A stretch of DNA of 64,000 nucleotides from Actinomycetota bacterium (GTDB taxonomy: Bacteria; Actinomycetota; Acidimicrobiia; Acidimicrobiales; RAAP-2): contig JAJPJV010000003.1 of assembly GCA_021324045.1 (NCBI GenBank), forward strand, positions 119,103 through 183,102. The letters are read 5' to 3'. This document shows positions 34,871-44,446 of this stretch, in pieces. The notes beneath the pieces are model-generated. The model was not told where the DNA came from and did not search any database. It was given only the letters and a program-made list of their open reading frames with translations. The first letter of the stretch is position 1. Each line of letters opens with the position of its first letter. The translations under genes and the position numbers were made by a program.

Positions 34871-35405
34871 GGGCCGCTCGTAGCGCGCCGATCAGCGCTT
34901 CGTCAGCGATCGCCTCCGCGGCCTCCCACGAGAACCACCGCACCGATGGGCTCTCGCCAGGTGCCGGAACCGGATCCACGTCTTCGCTCTCGAGCAGGTA
35001 GCGCAGGTCGAGGTGAGTATGCCCGAGCGCCGCCGCATGGACGTCGAGGTGGATCATGGCCGGCGCCCCGCCAGGATGCCTGACGGGCAGGCCGGTTTCC
35101 TCCTGGGTCTCACGAATGGCAGCCTCCCATGGTGCCTCTCCGTGGTCGATGTGGCCACCGGGCTGCAACCACCGATGCAAGCGCCGATGGCGATGCAAAA
35201 CGGTGCCCCTGGCGCCAATCACCACGGCTGATGCGGTGACATGGACAGGACCGCCAGCTTCATCGTAGGGGTCGTCGAGGTGCTCGAGCTCGGCGAGGAA
35301 GCGGCTTCGCGAAGCCTCTTCTCGCCGGTCACCGGGCACGTGGCGCTCGACCATGAGCACGAGCTGCTCCCGAGAGAGCCTGTGGCGGGCCGCGAGGTCG
35401 TTCAC
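34860..35405 (-). CDS. Nudix hydrolase
   Basis: A 181-residue Nudix protein with a complete box: GGHIDHGEAPWEAAI followed by RETQEETGL (G-x5-E-x7-REUxEExGU). The N-terminal 60 residues are helical and family-specific. I choose the GTG at 35405, which leaves a 27-bp gap to the divergent EEP gene; a start at 35480 would overlap that gene. Substrate could be an NDP-sugar, a dinucleotide or a damaged nucleotide; not resolvable. Confidence 0.87.
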   Translation of the reverse strand: MNDLAARHRLSREQLVLMVERHVPGDRREEASRSRFLAELEHLDDPYDEAGGPVHVTASAVVIGARGTVLHRHRRLHRWLQPGGHIDHGEAPWEAAIRETQEETGLPVRHPGGAPAMIHLDVHAAALGHTHLDLRYLLESEDVDPVPAPGESPSVRWFSWEAAEAIADEALIGALRAARER

Positions 35406-35432
35406 AGCACCGCACGGTAGCGTCACTTCGCC

Positions 35433-36287
35433 GTGACAACCTCGACGAACGAGTTCTCTGTCGCCAGCCTCAATCTCCACTCCGGTGTCGACGGCTGGGG
35501 TCGCCCCTTCGACGTGGTCGAGAGTTGTCGCGCGCTCGATGCCGATGTCCTGGTCCTCCAGGAATCATGGATGCCCGAGACCGGCCCATCGCTGTGCGAG
35601 CAGGTCGGCGCCACCCTCGGGTACCAGGTCCGAGAAGAACCGCTCGCCGCAGGCCGGCTCGCTGCCCCGGCTCGCCAGGGCCCGGCCAGATGGACCGGGC
35701 CGCTCGGCTGGGCCGCAGCCGATCATTCGTTGTTCCTCGACGGCGAACGCCCGCTCCCCCCCAGGCTGCGCCGTGCCGAGCGCTACCGCTCGGCACGGCC
35801 TGGACACTGGAGCCTGGGCGTCCTCACCAGGTTGCCGATCCTGCACCAGGAGCTCATCGATCTCGGCAAGCTCGAGAAGGATCGAGCACACCGACGCGCC
35901 ATCGTCCTGTGGCTCCGGGTCGATGGCGGTGGCACCGGGGTCGAGGGCGAAACGGTGGCAGTCGTCGGCACCCATCTCTCCCATCTCACCCAGGGCTCAC
36001 CGGTTCAGTTCCGGCGTCTCGCCCGCGCGCTCAAGGAGCGGATCGGCCAGACCCCGGCCGTGCTGGCGGGCGACATGAATCTGTGGGGACCGCCGCTTTT
36101 GGCGTTCTTCCCCGGCTGGCGTCGGGCGGTGCGTGGTCGTACCTGGCCTTCGTGGCGCCCGCACAGCCAGCTCGATCACCTCTTAGTCCGCGGCCTTGTC
36201 GTCAGGGAGGCCGAGGTTCGTCCGCACGCCGGGTCCGATCACCGTCCGGTCTTCGCCCGACTCGCCGTCGCCGACCGATCTCCCTGA
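35433..36287 (+). CDS. endonuclease/exonuclease/phosphatase family protein
   Basis: A 284-residue EEP-fold metal-dependent phosphodiesterase/phosphatase. Motifs in order: FSVASLNLHSG, DADVLVLQESW (metal glutamate), VGTHLSHLTQGS, VLAGDMNLWG, PHSQLDHLLV and GSDHRPVFARL. There is no signal peptide, so it is cytoplasmic. Members include nucleases, sphingomyelinases and phosphoinositide phosphatases; the compact size and absence of DNA-binding insertions leave the substrate open. GTG start. Confidence 0.88.
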   Translation: MTTSTNEFSVASLNLHSGVDGWGRPFDVVESCRALDADVLVLQESWMPETGPSLCEQVGATLGYQVREEPLAAGRLAAPARQGPARWTGPLGWAAADHSLFLDGERPLPPRLRRAERYRSARPGHWSLGVLTRLPILHQELIDLGKLEKDRAHRRAIVLWLRVDGGGTGVEGETVAVVGTHLSHLTQGSPVQFRRLARALKERIGQTPAVLAGDMNLWGPPLLAFFPGWRRAVRGRTWPSWRPHSQLDHLLVRGLVVREAEVRPHAGSDHRPVFARLAVADRSP

Positions 36288-36342
36288 GGGCTCGAAGCGT
36301 TGCCAGCCCTGGGGAGCACCCGACAACGCGGGTCCGCTCGGT

Positions 36343-37065
36343 TCAGGCATGGGGGCCAACGTTCCCAGGGGTCAACACGGTCGGCCGGTACCCGAGGAAG
36401 AGGCCGGATTCGACGACCCCAGGGAGGGCCTTGAGCGTCTGCTCGGTGTCGGGCTGGATCTCCGGCAGCCGGACGTCGAGGACACAATTGCCGTGCTCGG
36501 TGATCATCGGACCGCCCTTCGTCCCTCCGGGACGCAGGTGCACCTCTACGGCCCCCAACCTCAAGAGGGCGTCTCGGACGAGACGCAGCGCCTCTGGAAG
36601 GACCTCGATCGGGACTGGCGTCCGCGCGCCGAGACGATCGACGAGCTTGCTCTGATCCACCAGGACGTAACGCTCGGGCGAGCTCGCCATCACCAGTTTC
36701 TCGCGAAGCATGGCCCCACCGTGCCCCTTGAGGAGGTTGGCCTCGGGGTCCACTTCGTCAGCCCCGTCGAAGCTCCAATCAGGCCGGACGAGCTCGAGCG
36801 AGGTGACGACGGCACCGGCGGCGCTCCCGGCCAGCGCTGCCTCCAGCGACGTGGGCACGGCGACCCAGCGGAGGCGCTCCCGGGCTGCCCGCTCGCCGAG
36901 CGCTTGGATCGCCAGGAGGCTCGTCGTCCCAGAACCGACTCCGACGACGTCACCGTCACGGAGCCGCAGAGCCATCTGTTGGGCGACCTGGCGCTTTCCC
37001 TCGATGTTGGCAACCTCGGTCGGCAAGAACTCCTCGTCTCCAAACGCCGCCTGCCACGAGCCCAC
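36343..37065 (-). CDS. rpiA: ribose-5-phosphate isomerase A
   Basis: Interconverts ribose-5-phosphate and ribulose-5-phosphate (pentose phosphate pathway). The 240-residue protein has DVVGVGSGTTS (phosphate loop), FDGADEVDPEANLLKGHGGA (catalytic aspartates), the ASSPERYVLVDQSKLVDRLG region and PGGTKGGPMITEHGN. I place the start at a GTG preceded by GGGAGGAG with good spacing; longer in-frame starts would run into the divergent Nudix gene's promoter. It is monocistronic as far as visible. Confidence 0.93.
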   Translation of the reverse strand: MGSWQAAFGDEEFLPTEVANIEGKRQVAQQMALRLRDGDVVGVGSGTTSLLAIQALGERAARERLRWVAVPTSLEAALAGSAAGAVVTSLELVRPDWSFDGADEVDPEANLLKGHGGAMLREKLVMASSPERYVLVDQSKLVDRLGARTPVPIEVLPEALRLVRDALLRLGAVEVHLRPGGTKGGPMITEHGNCVLDVRLPEIQPDTEQTLKALPGVVESGLFLGYRPTVLTPGNVGPHA

Positions 37066-37152
37066 CGCTCCTCCCTTCGTGCTGCCGCGCTCCTCCCGGC
37101 CCCGGATCTTAAGAGCCCTGGCGCATGGCCCCCAGATGCCAACCTGGTAGGC

Positions 37153-37656
37153 ATGGCCAAGGTCAGCGCCGGCATCCTCCTCTTCCGCCGCGTCAGCGGT
37201 GGGCTCGAGGTCCTGCTGGTCCATCCCGGCGGTCCGTTCTGGGCGAAGCGGGACCTCGGATCGTGGTCGATCCCAAAGGGTGAGGTCTCGAGCCACGAGG
37301 AGGAACAGGCAGTCGCCGTTCGCGAATTTCGAGAAGAACTCGGTTCCGACGAGCCAGTGCGGATCCGCCCCCCTGCCGAGTGGATCGACCTCGGATCGGT
37401 CCTACAGGCAGGCGGCAAACGCGTGCGCGCATGGGCGGTCGAAGGGGACCTGGACGTCTCGAGCGTTCGCAGCAACACCTTCGAGCTGGAGTGGCCCCCG
37501 CGCTCCGGTCAGCACCACCGGTTCCCCGAGGTGGACCGGGCCGGTTGGTTCCGCCTCGACGATGCCCGAGAACGGCTCGTCGCCGGCCAGGTCCCGCTCC
37601 TGGAACGCCTGGCTGGCGCGTTGGGTGGATCGGGTGCGCCGGCAGGCGGGGATTGA
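37153..37656 (+). CDS. Nudix hydrolase, MutT/AP4A-hydrolase-like
   Basis: A 167-residue Nudix protein with the box PKGEVSSHEEEQAVAV followed by REFREELG. The opening SAGILLFRR and the phrase WSIPKGE are typical of small Nudix proteins of the AP4A/DATP-pyrophosphohydrolase group. It lies divergent to rpiA. Substrate unassigned. Confidence 0.88.
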   Translation: MAKVSAGILLFRRVSGGLEVLLVHPGGPFWAKRDLGSWSIPKGEVSSHEEEQAVAVREFREELGSDEPVRIRPPAEWIDLGSVLQAGGKRVRAWAVEGDLDVSSVRSNTFELEWPPRSGQHHRFPEVDRAGWFRLDDARERLVAGQVPLLERLAGALGGSGAPAGGD

Positions 37657-37685
37657 CCCTCTGGCCGGACGCGGAGCGGAGAGGC

Positions 37686-37982
37686 TCAGACGCGGTTCCC
37701 GCTGAAGGGCGCCTTCCCGAAGGCACCCAGCACTGCCTCCCCGGAGATCGCGTCGCCGTCCACCGTGGCCGTGAACTCCAAGGTCATCGGCATCGGCGAT
37801 GTCATCTGCGCCTTCCACTTGAGGTGGTCGTCCTCGACCGTGCCGTCGAGGACCTCCACGGTGCCCATGATGCTGACGAGCTGCCCGGTCAACGTGCTGC
37901 CATCGGTGGCTAGCTCCATGGTGACCTTTTGCGCGCCCATCGGCGTCTGCAAGGTGACCTCCCACTTGCCATCCGCGCTCAT
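37686..37982 (-). CDS. small conserved beta-rich protein of unknown function
   Basis: A 98-residue protein without signal peptide, made of alternating beta strands: WEVTLQTPMGAQKVTMEL, STLTGQLVS, EVLDGTVEDDHLKWKAQM, MTLEFTATVDGDAISGEA and AFGKAPFSGNRV. The repeated pattern of a strand followed by D/G-rich turns suggests a small beta-barrel or lipocalin-like fold. I recognise this as a recurrent actinobacterial hypothetical family but know no function for it. It lies between a Nudix hydrolase and a secreted protein, without overlap to either. Confidence 0.7.
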   Translation of the reverse strand: MSADGKWEVTLQTPMGAQKVTMELATDGSTLTGQLVSIMGTVEVLDGTVEDDHLKWKAQMTSPMPMTLEFTATVDGDAISGEAVLGAFGKAPFSGNRV

Positions 37983-38217
37983 GTGATCCTCCGTTCCTCC
38001 CAGCCCATCCCGACAGGTACGATCGATGCAACGTCGCCGACCCGTTCGTCACCGCAGTCCGTCTGCGACCTGGCAGCTGCGTCAGATCGTTTCATGGGGC
38101 GCGCTGGACGTCAACAACCTGGCGGGGCCCAACCCGCCAGCGGGTCTCCGCGGATTGGCGAAGTCAAGCCCACCCCACGAACATCGTCAGGGGCCCACGG
38201 AAAAGGAGTGCGCCGAC

Positions 38218-38919
38218 ATGAGACCGACCGCATCGGTGCTGGCTGCCACAACAGCCAGCATGCTCCTCGCATCGACCGCGGCTCTCGCCACGTTCCTCGA
38301 GACGGCCCCGGCCGTTGCCGGTGCCGCGACGCCGAAGGTCGCGACGGGATCGCCCACAACGAGCTCGCCACCGGCGACACCGGCACCAGCCACCCTGATG
38401 CTCCAGACCGGTGATGTCTCGGGTCTGGCTCCCAGCGGGTCGATCACCGCGGCGAGCGCAACGCAGTGGGTCCGCTCGATCGAAGGCCTGAAGTCCGGAA
38501 GGGCCAGCACGAAGGAGATCCGGACATTCACCCGTGAAGGCTTCGAGGCTGGCGGCTACGAGATGCTGACGCCGGTCCACAAGACCACCCAGGAGGACGG
38601 CGTCTCGGTGGGGATGGTCTTCGCATCACCGCGTGGTGCGCGCGCCGAGCTCCGGCGAGAGGTGCCGCTCCAGCTCAAGAGCGCCCTCGCTCAAACCCCG
38701 AACGGCCATGCCCACCGCTTCAAGGTCGCCTCGATCCCTGGATCGAGCGCGTACACCATCACCGAAGGAGGGACCACGGGCTCGGGCACCTCGATCTTCT
38801 TCGACACAGGACATTGCTTCCTCGTGATCGGGATCGCCGCTGCGCACCGCTCGCCGCGCATTGCCAGCGACGCAGCCACGCTCCTCTACCATCGCGTCGC
38901 TGCAAGCTGCGCGTCGTAG
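38218..38919 (+). CDS. secreted protein of unknown function
   Basis: A 233-residue exported protein: an N-terminal signal sequence (MRPTASVLAATTASMLLAST...ALA), a Thr/Pro-rich linker (residues about 40-60), then a globular domain with SGSITAASATQWVRSIEG and a C-terminal region ending TLLYHRVAASCAS. A single cysteine pair (GHCFLV and ASCAS) could form a disulfide outside the cell. No catalytic motif is recognisable. The upstream GGAG-type ribosome site supports this ATG. Confidence 0.7.
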   Translation: MRPTASVLAATTASMLLASTAALATFLETAPAVAGAATPKVATGSPTTSSPPATPAPATLMLQTGDVSGLAPSGSITAASATQWVRSIEGLKSGRASTKEIRTFTREGFEAGGYEMLTPVHKTTQEDGVSVGMVFASPRGARAELRREVPLQLKSALAQTPNGHAHRFKVASIPGSSAYTITEGGTTGSGTSIFFDTGHCFLVIGIAAAHRSPRIASDAATLLYHRVAASCAS

Positions 38920-38935
38920 GGAGGTCCCAGGAACA

Positions 38936-40063
38936 TCATCTCGGCGTGCGCCCTTCGAGATCCGCTTCGACTGGGCCTTCGCTGAGGGTTTCAGGAGCGG
39001 GACGGGTCTCGCGCCACACCTCGCGAACGACGACCTGGATCGCACCTGCGATGGGAATGGCCAGCAGCGTTCCGACGAAGCCGCCGAAGAAGCCGCTCAC
39101 GAGATCTCCCAGGCTTGCGCCGAACAGGATCGCGATCAGCACGAGCAAGGGGTTGAGGTGGACGGTGCGGCTCATGATGATCGGGTTCAAGACGTGGTTC
39201 TCGACTTGGGTATACGCGAGGAAGATCACCAAGGTGACGATTCCCGCCGTCAGTGAATGCGCGAACGCAAAGAGCACCGTCGGAATGCCCGCCAGCGCAC
39301 CGCCGATCATCGGGAGGAAGTCCACGAGAGCGACCCAGAGGGCCCAAAGCAACGCAAACGGCACACCGAGCACGCTCAGGGTCACGAACACGACGAAGCC
39401 TGCGATGATCGAGGTCAACAGGTTGCCGAGCATGAAGCCGCTCACCGATCGACTGACCTCTGCAGAGATGCGGCTGACCATGGCGGCGTGCTCAGCAGAC
39501 AGCATCCGAAGGGAGCCACGCCGCATCTTGTCCCCCTCGAGGAGCAGGAGCACCACGAGCACGAAGATCGTGACGAGGGCCACGATGAGGGAAAGCGCGC
39601 CTTTGCCGAGCGACAATGCCGGTTTGGAAAGGCTCTTGGCGAAGGTGGTCAACTTCGGTGCGAGATTCTTCTTCACCCAGTTCTCGACGTGGTACTTGCG
39701 AAACAGGTGGCCGATCGTCCCCTTGCCCTGCTCGGCTTGATGCACGTACCTGGGGAGGTTGTGCGCGAGGTGCGTCAACCCATTGACGAGCGGGTAGCCG
39801 AACGCGATTGCCAAGCCGATGAAGACGAGGAGGAACACGGCCGTCACGATGGCGACCGCGCTCCCACGACGCTTCACCACGGTGCGCTGGAGCACGCTCA
39901 GCAGTGGATTCAGCAAGAGCGCGATGAATCCAGCGACGAGCATCAGAAGAAGGACCTCGCGGAGCTTGTAGATCAGCTTTCCAGCGAGATAGACCACCAC
40001 GACGATGGCGACCGTCGCGAGGATCGTTCGAATGGGAACGCCTCGCCGATCTGCGCCATCCAT
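38936..40063 (-). CDS. AI-2E family transporter
   Basis: A 375-residue multi-pass membrane protein of the AI-2E/PerM family. It opens with a hydrophobic helix (ILATVAIVVVVYLAGKLIY), then VLLLMLVAGFIALLLNPLL, a soluble loop, and the family's C-terminal signature: DFLPMIGGALAGIPTVLFA, then VENHVLNPIIMSRTVHLNPL and GDLVSGFFGGFVGTLLAIPI. Members export AI-2 or act as Na+/H+ antiporters; function here is not known. ATG at 40063 chosen because the longer start adds an unlikely 18-residue polar leader. Confidence 0.88.
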   Translation of the reverse strand: MDGADRRGVPIRTILATVAIVVVVYLAGKLIYKLREVLLLMLVAGFIALLLNPLLSVLQRTVVKRRGSAVAIVTAVFLLVFIGLAIAFGYPLVNGLTHLAHNLPRYVHQAEQGKGTIGHLFRKYHVENWVKKNLAPKLTTFAKSLSKPALSLGKGALSLIVALVTIFVLVVLLLLEGDKMRRGSLRMLSAEHAAMVSRISAEVSRSVSGFMLGNLLTSIIAGFVVFVTLSVLGVPFALLWALWVALVDFLPMIGGALAGIPTVLFAFAHSLTAGIVTLVIFLAYTQVENHVLNPIIMSRTVHLNPLLVLIAILFGASLGDLVSGFFGGFVGTLLAIPIAGAIQVVVREVWRETRPAPETLSEGPVEADLEGRTPR

Positions 40064-40177
40064 GAAGCGAGTCCTTCGGCTCTCGATCGCTACAGCATGG
40101 CAGCTTCCCTGGGGCAACTGGTGACAAAACGCCGATCGCCCTGCAATCCTCGAGCGAGGGGCGCTGCGCGCCGCGCG

Positions 40178-42484
40178 CTAGCGGTTCAATCGCTCGCGAA
40201 GCCGCTTAGCCGCCTCGACCATGTTCCCCAGCGCCGGGACCGCCTCTTCGTAGCGGCGTGTCTTGAGCCCGCAATCGGGGTTCACCCACAGTCGATCGGG
40301 ACCGACGATGTGCAGTGCCCGTTCGAGGAGCTCTTCGATCTCGGCAACGGAGGGAACTTCCGGTGAGTGCACGTCGTAGACGCCGGGTCCCACGCCTCCG
40401 GCATAGGACGCAGCGCCCAGCTCGTCGAGCAGCGACATACCCGAGCGCGCTGCCTCGAGGGAGATCACGTCGACATCGAGCTCCGAGAGCGCCGACAAGA
40501 CGTCGCCGAAGCGCGCGTAGCACATGTGCGTGTGGACCTGGGTGTCGGCCTTCGCCGCAGCGCTCACCGTCCGGAACGCCGAAGTCGCCCATTCGAGGTA
40601 GCTCGCCCGCTCAGCCTGGCGCAACGGAAGGCCCTCGCGGAAAGCCGGTTCGTCGACCTGAATGATGCCGATTCCTGCTTCTTGGAGATCGACGAGCTCG
40701 TCCCGAATCGCCCGCGCAACCTGCAGCGCGGTCGTCTCCTCGGGTTGGTCATCGCGGACAAAGGACCAGCGGACCATCGTCACCGGGCCCGTGAGGATGG
40801 CCTTCATCGGCCTGGCCGTCGCAGACTGCGCGTAGCGTGCCCACTCCAACGTGATCGGGCCATGACGGTCGACGTCACCGAAGAGAATGGGCGGCCGAAC
40901 ACAGCGAGAGCCGTATGACTGGACCCAACCGTTCTCAGTCAGTGCGAAGCCGGTGAGGTTTGCGGCGAAGTACCGAACCATGTCGTCGCGTTCGGGCTCT
41001 CCGTGGACCAGCACGTCGAGGCCGACGCCCTCTTGGATTTCCACGACCCGGTCGATCTCGGCCCGGAGGAGCGCCCGATAGTGCTCGTCGTCGCTCCCAC
41101 CGGCACGCCATGCGGCGCGGGCGGCGCGAAGCTCCGCTGTCTGGGGGAACGACCCGATCGTCGTCGTCGGCAGCAGCGGCAGGGCGAAACGTCGCCGCTG
41201 GGCCTCTGCGCGTTCCGCCAGCCCCGGCGACCGCCGGTCGCTCTGCTCCCGAGCGGTTGACGAGGCCGGTTGATCCCCCCGCGCGGCGACGGAGCCTCTC
41301 GGTGGGCGCCGAGGGGAGCGACGACCTTGCGCGGCGAGTCGAGCGCGGTTGTCGGCGAGGGCGTCGGCGATGGCGTCCCGGCCCATCCCTGCACCCCTGG
41401 CCAGCACGGCCAGCTCGACGAGCTTCTCCTCGGCAAAGGCAAGGCGCGTCGCCACTGCGGGGTCGATCGATGTCTCTGCGACGACGGACAGCGGGACGTG
41501 GATGAGCGAGCACGATGTCGACACCACCACCTCGGTGGCGAGCTTGCTGCACCGGTCGAGGAGGTCCAAGGACCGAGCGAGGTCGTTGACCCAGACGTTG
41601 CGTCCGTCCACGACGCCAGCGAAGAGGACCTTTGCGCGGGCACCCCCGCTGGCTTCCAGCAGCGCGAGGTTCTCGACGCCCCTGCAGAGATCGAGCCCGA
41701 TCCCTTCGACCGGCAGGTCCACAAGGGTCGCCATCGCGTCGCCCACATGCCCGAAGTACGTGGAGACGCTCAGTTGCGGGCGTCGGGGGCACTCAGCGAG
41801 CCGTCGGTACGCGTGCTCGAGCATCTCAAGCTCCCGAGCGTCCCGGTCCTCGACGAGCACCGGTTCGTCGAGGCGCACCCACGACGCACCCTCTTCGGCC
41901 AACCGCCCCAGCATCTCGCAGTACGCGTCGACCAGGCGATCCAGGAGCTGCAACCGGTCACAGCCATCGACCGCGCGACTTCGCAGCAAGAACGTCAGTG
42001 GACCGATGAACGCGATGGTTGGGTCGATGCCAAGGCCGCGAGCCTCATGCATCTCGCGCAACGGCTTGGTCGGATCTGCCCGGAACCCGGATGCCCGATC
42101 GAGCTCGGGGACGAGGTGGTGATAGTTCGTGTCGAACCACTTCGTCAGGTCAAGGGGCGCGACCGGCTGCCCACCGATCACACCGCCCCTGGCGAAAGCG
42201 AAGTAGTCGTCGAGATCCAAACCTGCCGGGGGAAGCTGGATCCCCGGCCGAACGGATCCAAGCGCGACCGCGGCATCGAGCATGTGGTCGTACAGCGAGA
42301 AGTCGTTCGCAGGGATGAAGTCGATCCCCGCAGCCTGCATCGCTCGCCAGTTGCGACGACGAACTCCAGCCGCGGTCTCCTCGAGCTGTGCTCGAGTCGA
42401 TCGGCCGTGCCAGTACGCCTCGAGCGCCCACTTGAGCTCCCGCCGAGGACCGATCCGCGGCATCCCGTGCACTGCGGTTCTCAT
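40178..42484 (-). CDS. metE: cobalamin-independent methionine synthase
   Basis: A 768-residue MetE that transfers a methyl group from 5-methyl-THF-triglutamate to homocysteine. Both (beta/alpha)8 barrels are present: the N-terminal half (GPRRELKWALEAYWHGR) and the C-terminal half with TTTIGSFPQT and the zinc site HTHMCYARF plus WVNPDCGLKTRR (His, Cys, Glu, Cys). Length is normal. No cobalamin or SAM riboswitch is visible upstream. The region upstream carries a broken acyl-CoA dehydrogenase fragment. Confidence 0.95.
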   Translation of the reverse strand: MRTAVHGMPRIGPRRELKWALEAYWHGRSTRAQLEETAAGVRRRNWRAMQAAGIDFIPANDFSLYDHMLDAAVALGSVRPGIQLPPAGLDLDDYFAFARGGVIGGQPVAPLDLTKWFDTNYHHLVPELDRASGFRADPTKPLREMHEARGLGIDPTIAFIGPLTFLLRSRAVDGCDRLQLLDRLVDAYCEMLGRLAEEGASWVRLDEPVLVEDRDARELEMLEHAYRRLAECPRRPQLSVSTYFGHVGDAMATLVDLPVEGIGLDLCRGVENLALLEASGGARAKVLFAGVVDGRNVWVNDLARSLDLLDRCSKLATEVVVSTSCSLIHVPLSVVAETSIDPAVATRLAFAEEKLVELAVLARGAGMGRDAIADALADNRARLAAQGRRSPRRPPRGSVAARGDQPASSTAREQSDRRSPGLAERAEAQRRRFALPLLPTTTIGSFPQTAELRAARAAWRAGGSDDEHYRALLRAEIDRVVEIQEGVGLDVLVHGEPERDDMVRYFAANLTGFALTENGWVQSYGSRCVRPPILFGDVDRHGPITLEWARYAQSATARPMKAILTGPVTMVRWSFVRDDQPEETTALQVARAIRDELVDLQEAGIGIIQVDEPAFREGLPLRQAERASYLEWATSAFRTVSAAAKADTQVHTHMCYARFGDVLSALSELDVDVISLEAARSGMSLLDELGAASYAGGVGPGVYDVHSPEVPSVAEIEELLERALHIVGPDRLWVNPDCGLKTRRYEEAVPALGNMVEAAKRLRERLNR

Positions 42485-42929
42485 GAGGATCGGGACCGGT
42501 GGTCGATACCCGCCAGGCAGAACGGCACCATGTGGGGGAGGTCTTCAGCGTCGGGCGAGGGGGATGGGCGGGAATCGAAGCGACTGCACCCGGTGGAGCC
42601 AATGACCGCGGACGCTCGCTCCGGGTCGGGACCGTCCGCGACTCGAAGCGCCGGCACGAGCACCTCCCGGGCAGGAGCTCCGACGCCATCGGCCTCGGTC
42701 GGCCAGGGCGGCCCCGACCAGCCGACCGGGAACCGGGCCTCCCGGGCAACCCCCGATCGGACCGCCTTGCTCAAGACGCCCTCGATCCATACCGCGACGT
42801 TCCGAGGGGGATCGCCCCGTTCGGCCATCCACCACGCAAGGGAACGACGCACGTCATCTCGAAGACACGCCGAGCCACGGCGATCGGCCGCGCTCCGGAT
42901 GGTCGTCGGGCCTGCCCTCCCGGGGTCCC
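42485..42929. other. 445-bp stretch between metE and the acyl-CoA dehydrogenase remnant
   Basis: Several minus-strand frames are open, one ending at the metE start, but none reads as a family I recognise. Given the broken acyl-CoA dehydrogenase next to it, this may be further decayed coding sequence. No riboswitch hallmark was found. Confidence 0.4.
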
Positions 42930-43190
42930 CAACGCAACGCCCGCCGATCGCGTTCGTGCGGACGAGCCTGACCGGCTCGAAGCCTCGCCCCCGCGCCCAG
43001 GTGGCAGCCCACAGCCCCGATCCTTCATCGCTGGTTCGAGCGGGTCGAGCTGGGCCCTCAATGCCGCGGACGGCTGGCTGAATCGCCGGAAGTCGGAGAC
43101 CTCAAGAGGCTCGCTCTGCGCTCCGACGAAGCGATCCATCCAGTCGAGCCGTTGCGGGAATACCAGCTCGGTCGGGAAATCCCAGCCCAT
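42930..43190 (-). pseudogene. acyl-CoA dehydrogenase remnant (N-terminal part)
   Basis: From ATG 43190, preceded by a perfect GGAGG ribosome site, the minus strand reads MGWDFPTELVFPQRLDWMDR then EPLE..., the N-terminus of an ACAD10/11-class acyl-CoA dehydrogenase (usual form: MAWDF-TDPEFQ-LDW...EPLE). LDPLEPAMKDRG then continues in a second frame as GLWA and a third as HLGAGARLRAGQARP, mirroring the conserved GLWA-HL-x-ELGG region. Homology is lost afterwards, so the catalytic domain is gone. Confidence 0.7.
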
Positions 43191-43465
43191 CTGAACCTCC
43201 CGCTCCTTGCGATCCCACCCCCTGCCGTGTCGGACGCTGGCGGGCTCGCCCCTTCGCTTGCCCAGCCCGCCGTCGTGGGACCCCAGAGAACCGAACGCCC
43301 AACTCGCAGGCCGGCGCGGGTCAAGGTAGCGTTCCCATTGCCAAGAGCACAACTCTCGATGAAGGCTCCCTGTCGCGCCGACATCGACGCTCATGGCGTG
43401 CGATGCTGACTCCACCGCTGCGGTCATGCGGACCTTCGGGGCCGGCGAAGCACACCAAGGACACC

Positions 43466-44446
43466 ATGCCAGCCAAGCCCATCGACGAACGGGAGCTCTT
43501 CGCTCGCCTCAGCGCTCTGTTCCCCGAGGCGCGCGTCGGCGCGCTGACGCCGTTACCGGGCGGCACCTCGAGCATCACCTACTGGACCACCATCAGCCAC
43601 GGCAACGACGCCCAAAAGGTGGTCGTCAAAGTGGCTCCTGCGGGCCTGGAACCAACGAGGAACAGAGACGTCCTCCGTCAGGCCCGCGTCCTCACGGCAC
43701 TGGAGGCCATCCTCCCTGTCCCCCGAGTGCTCGGCCAGGACCCCGGAACCCCACCCGAGATCCCGCCGTTCTTCGTGATGTCCTACGAACCGGGTGAATG
43801 CATCGAGCCCAATACTCCTGGAGCGACGATCCCACCTGCTCACGTCAGGGGTCGTGAGCTGCATGCCGCGGCGATCATGGCACGTCTCCATCGAACCCGG
43901 CCCGAGCTCGTCGGCCTTGGCGACGAAACTCCGAAGACGCTCGCCGAGGAAGTCGAACAATGGCTGAACGCTTTCGCCGCGTGTGACGAGGATCTGAGGG
44001 CCGGCGCAGAAGATGTGGGGCGCGCGTTGGTCGATCAGCTTCCCCGCCAGGGTCCCACAACTTTGATCCACGGAGACTTCCGCTTGGGCAACACCCTCGC
44101 TGAGGCTGATCGGGTGGTGGCGGTCATCGATTGGGAGATCTGGGCACGCACCGACGCCCGCATCGACCTCGCGTGGTTCCTCATGATGGCGAACCCCGAC
44201 TCGACCCTGCAGCGACCCATTGCCGAAGGAATGCCGAGCAACGAAGAGCTCTTGGCGACCTACGAAGGGGAATGTGGAGCGACGATCGAGGACCTTGCGT
44301 GGTTCTCGGCGTTGGTCCGCTACAAGCAGGCAGCAGCTGCAGCAATCATTGCCCGCAACGCGCGCCGCAGGGGACAGGACGTCCCTGCTGCCCGCAGCAA
44401 CGCAGCGCTTTTGGCCTCCGCGCGCCGGCTGCTCAGCATCGACTGA
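43466..44446 (+). CDS. APH-type phosphotransferase, ACAD10/11-associated
   Basis: A 326-residue aminoglycoside-phosphotransferase-fold kinase. The catalytic HGDFRLGN motif and the metal aspartate in VIDWEIW are intact, and PLPGGTSSITYW resembles the nucleotide loop of this family. Proteins of this type pair with ACAD10/11-like dehydrogenases and, in the human homologues, phosphorylate 4-hydroxyacyl-CoA on the way to beta-oxidation. The dehydrogenase next to it is broken. Start placed at an internal ATG that removes an unrelated 21-residue leader. Confidence 0.82.
   Translation: MPAKPIDERELFARLSALFPEARVGALTPLPGGTSSITYWTTISHGNDAQKVVVKVAPAGLEPTRNRDVLRQARVLTALEAILPVPRVLGQDPGTPPEIPPFFVMSYEPGECIEPNTPGATIPPAHVRGRELHAAAIMARLHRTRPELVGLGDETPKTLAEEVEQWLNAFAACDEDLRAGAEDVGRALVDQLPRQGPTTLIHGDFRLGNTLAEADRVVAVIDWEIWARTDARIDLAWFLMMANPDSTLQRPIAEGMPSNEELLATYEGECGATIEDLAWFSALVRYKQAAAAAIIARNARRRGQDVPAARSNAALLASARRLLSID

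Noticed and set aside
41270..43081. A long open frame (about 600 codons) on the plus strand opposite metE
   Set aside because: It is the reverse-complement shadow of metE; its translation is arginine/proline-rich with no conserved motif, while the opposite frame is an unmistakable MetE.
42485..43465. A cobalamin or SAM riboswitch upstream of metE
   Set aside because: Looked for B12-box- and SAM-type conserved cores on the minus strand; none visible. A covariance search would settle it.
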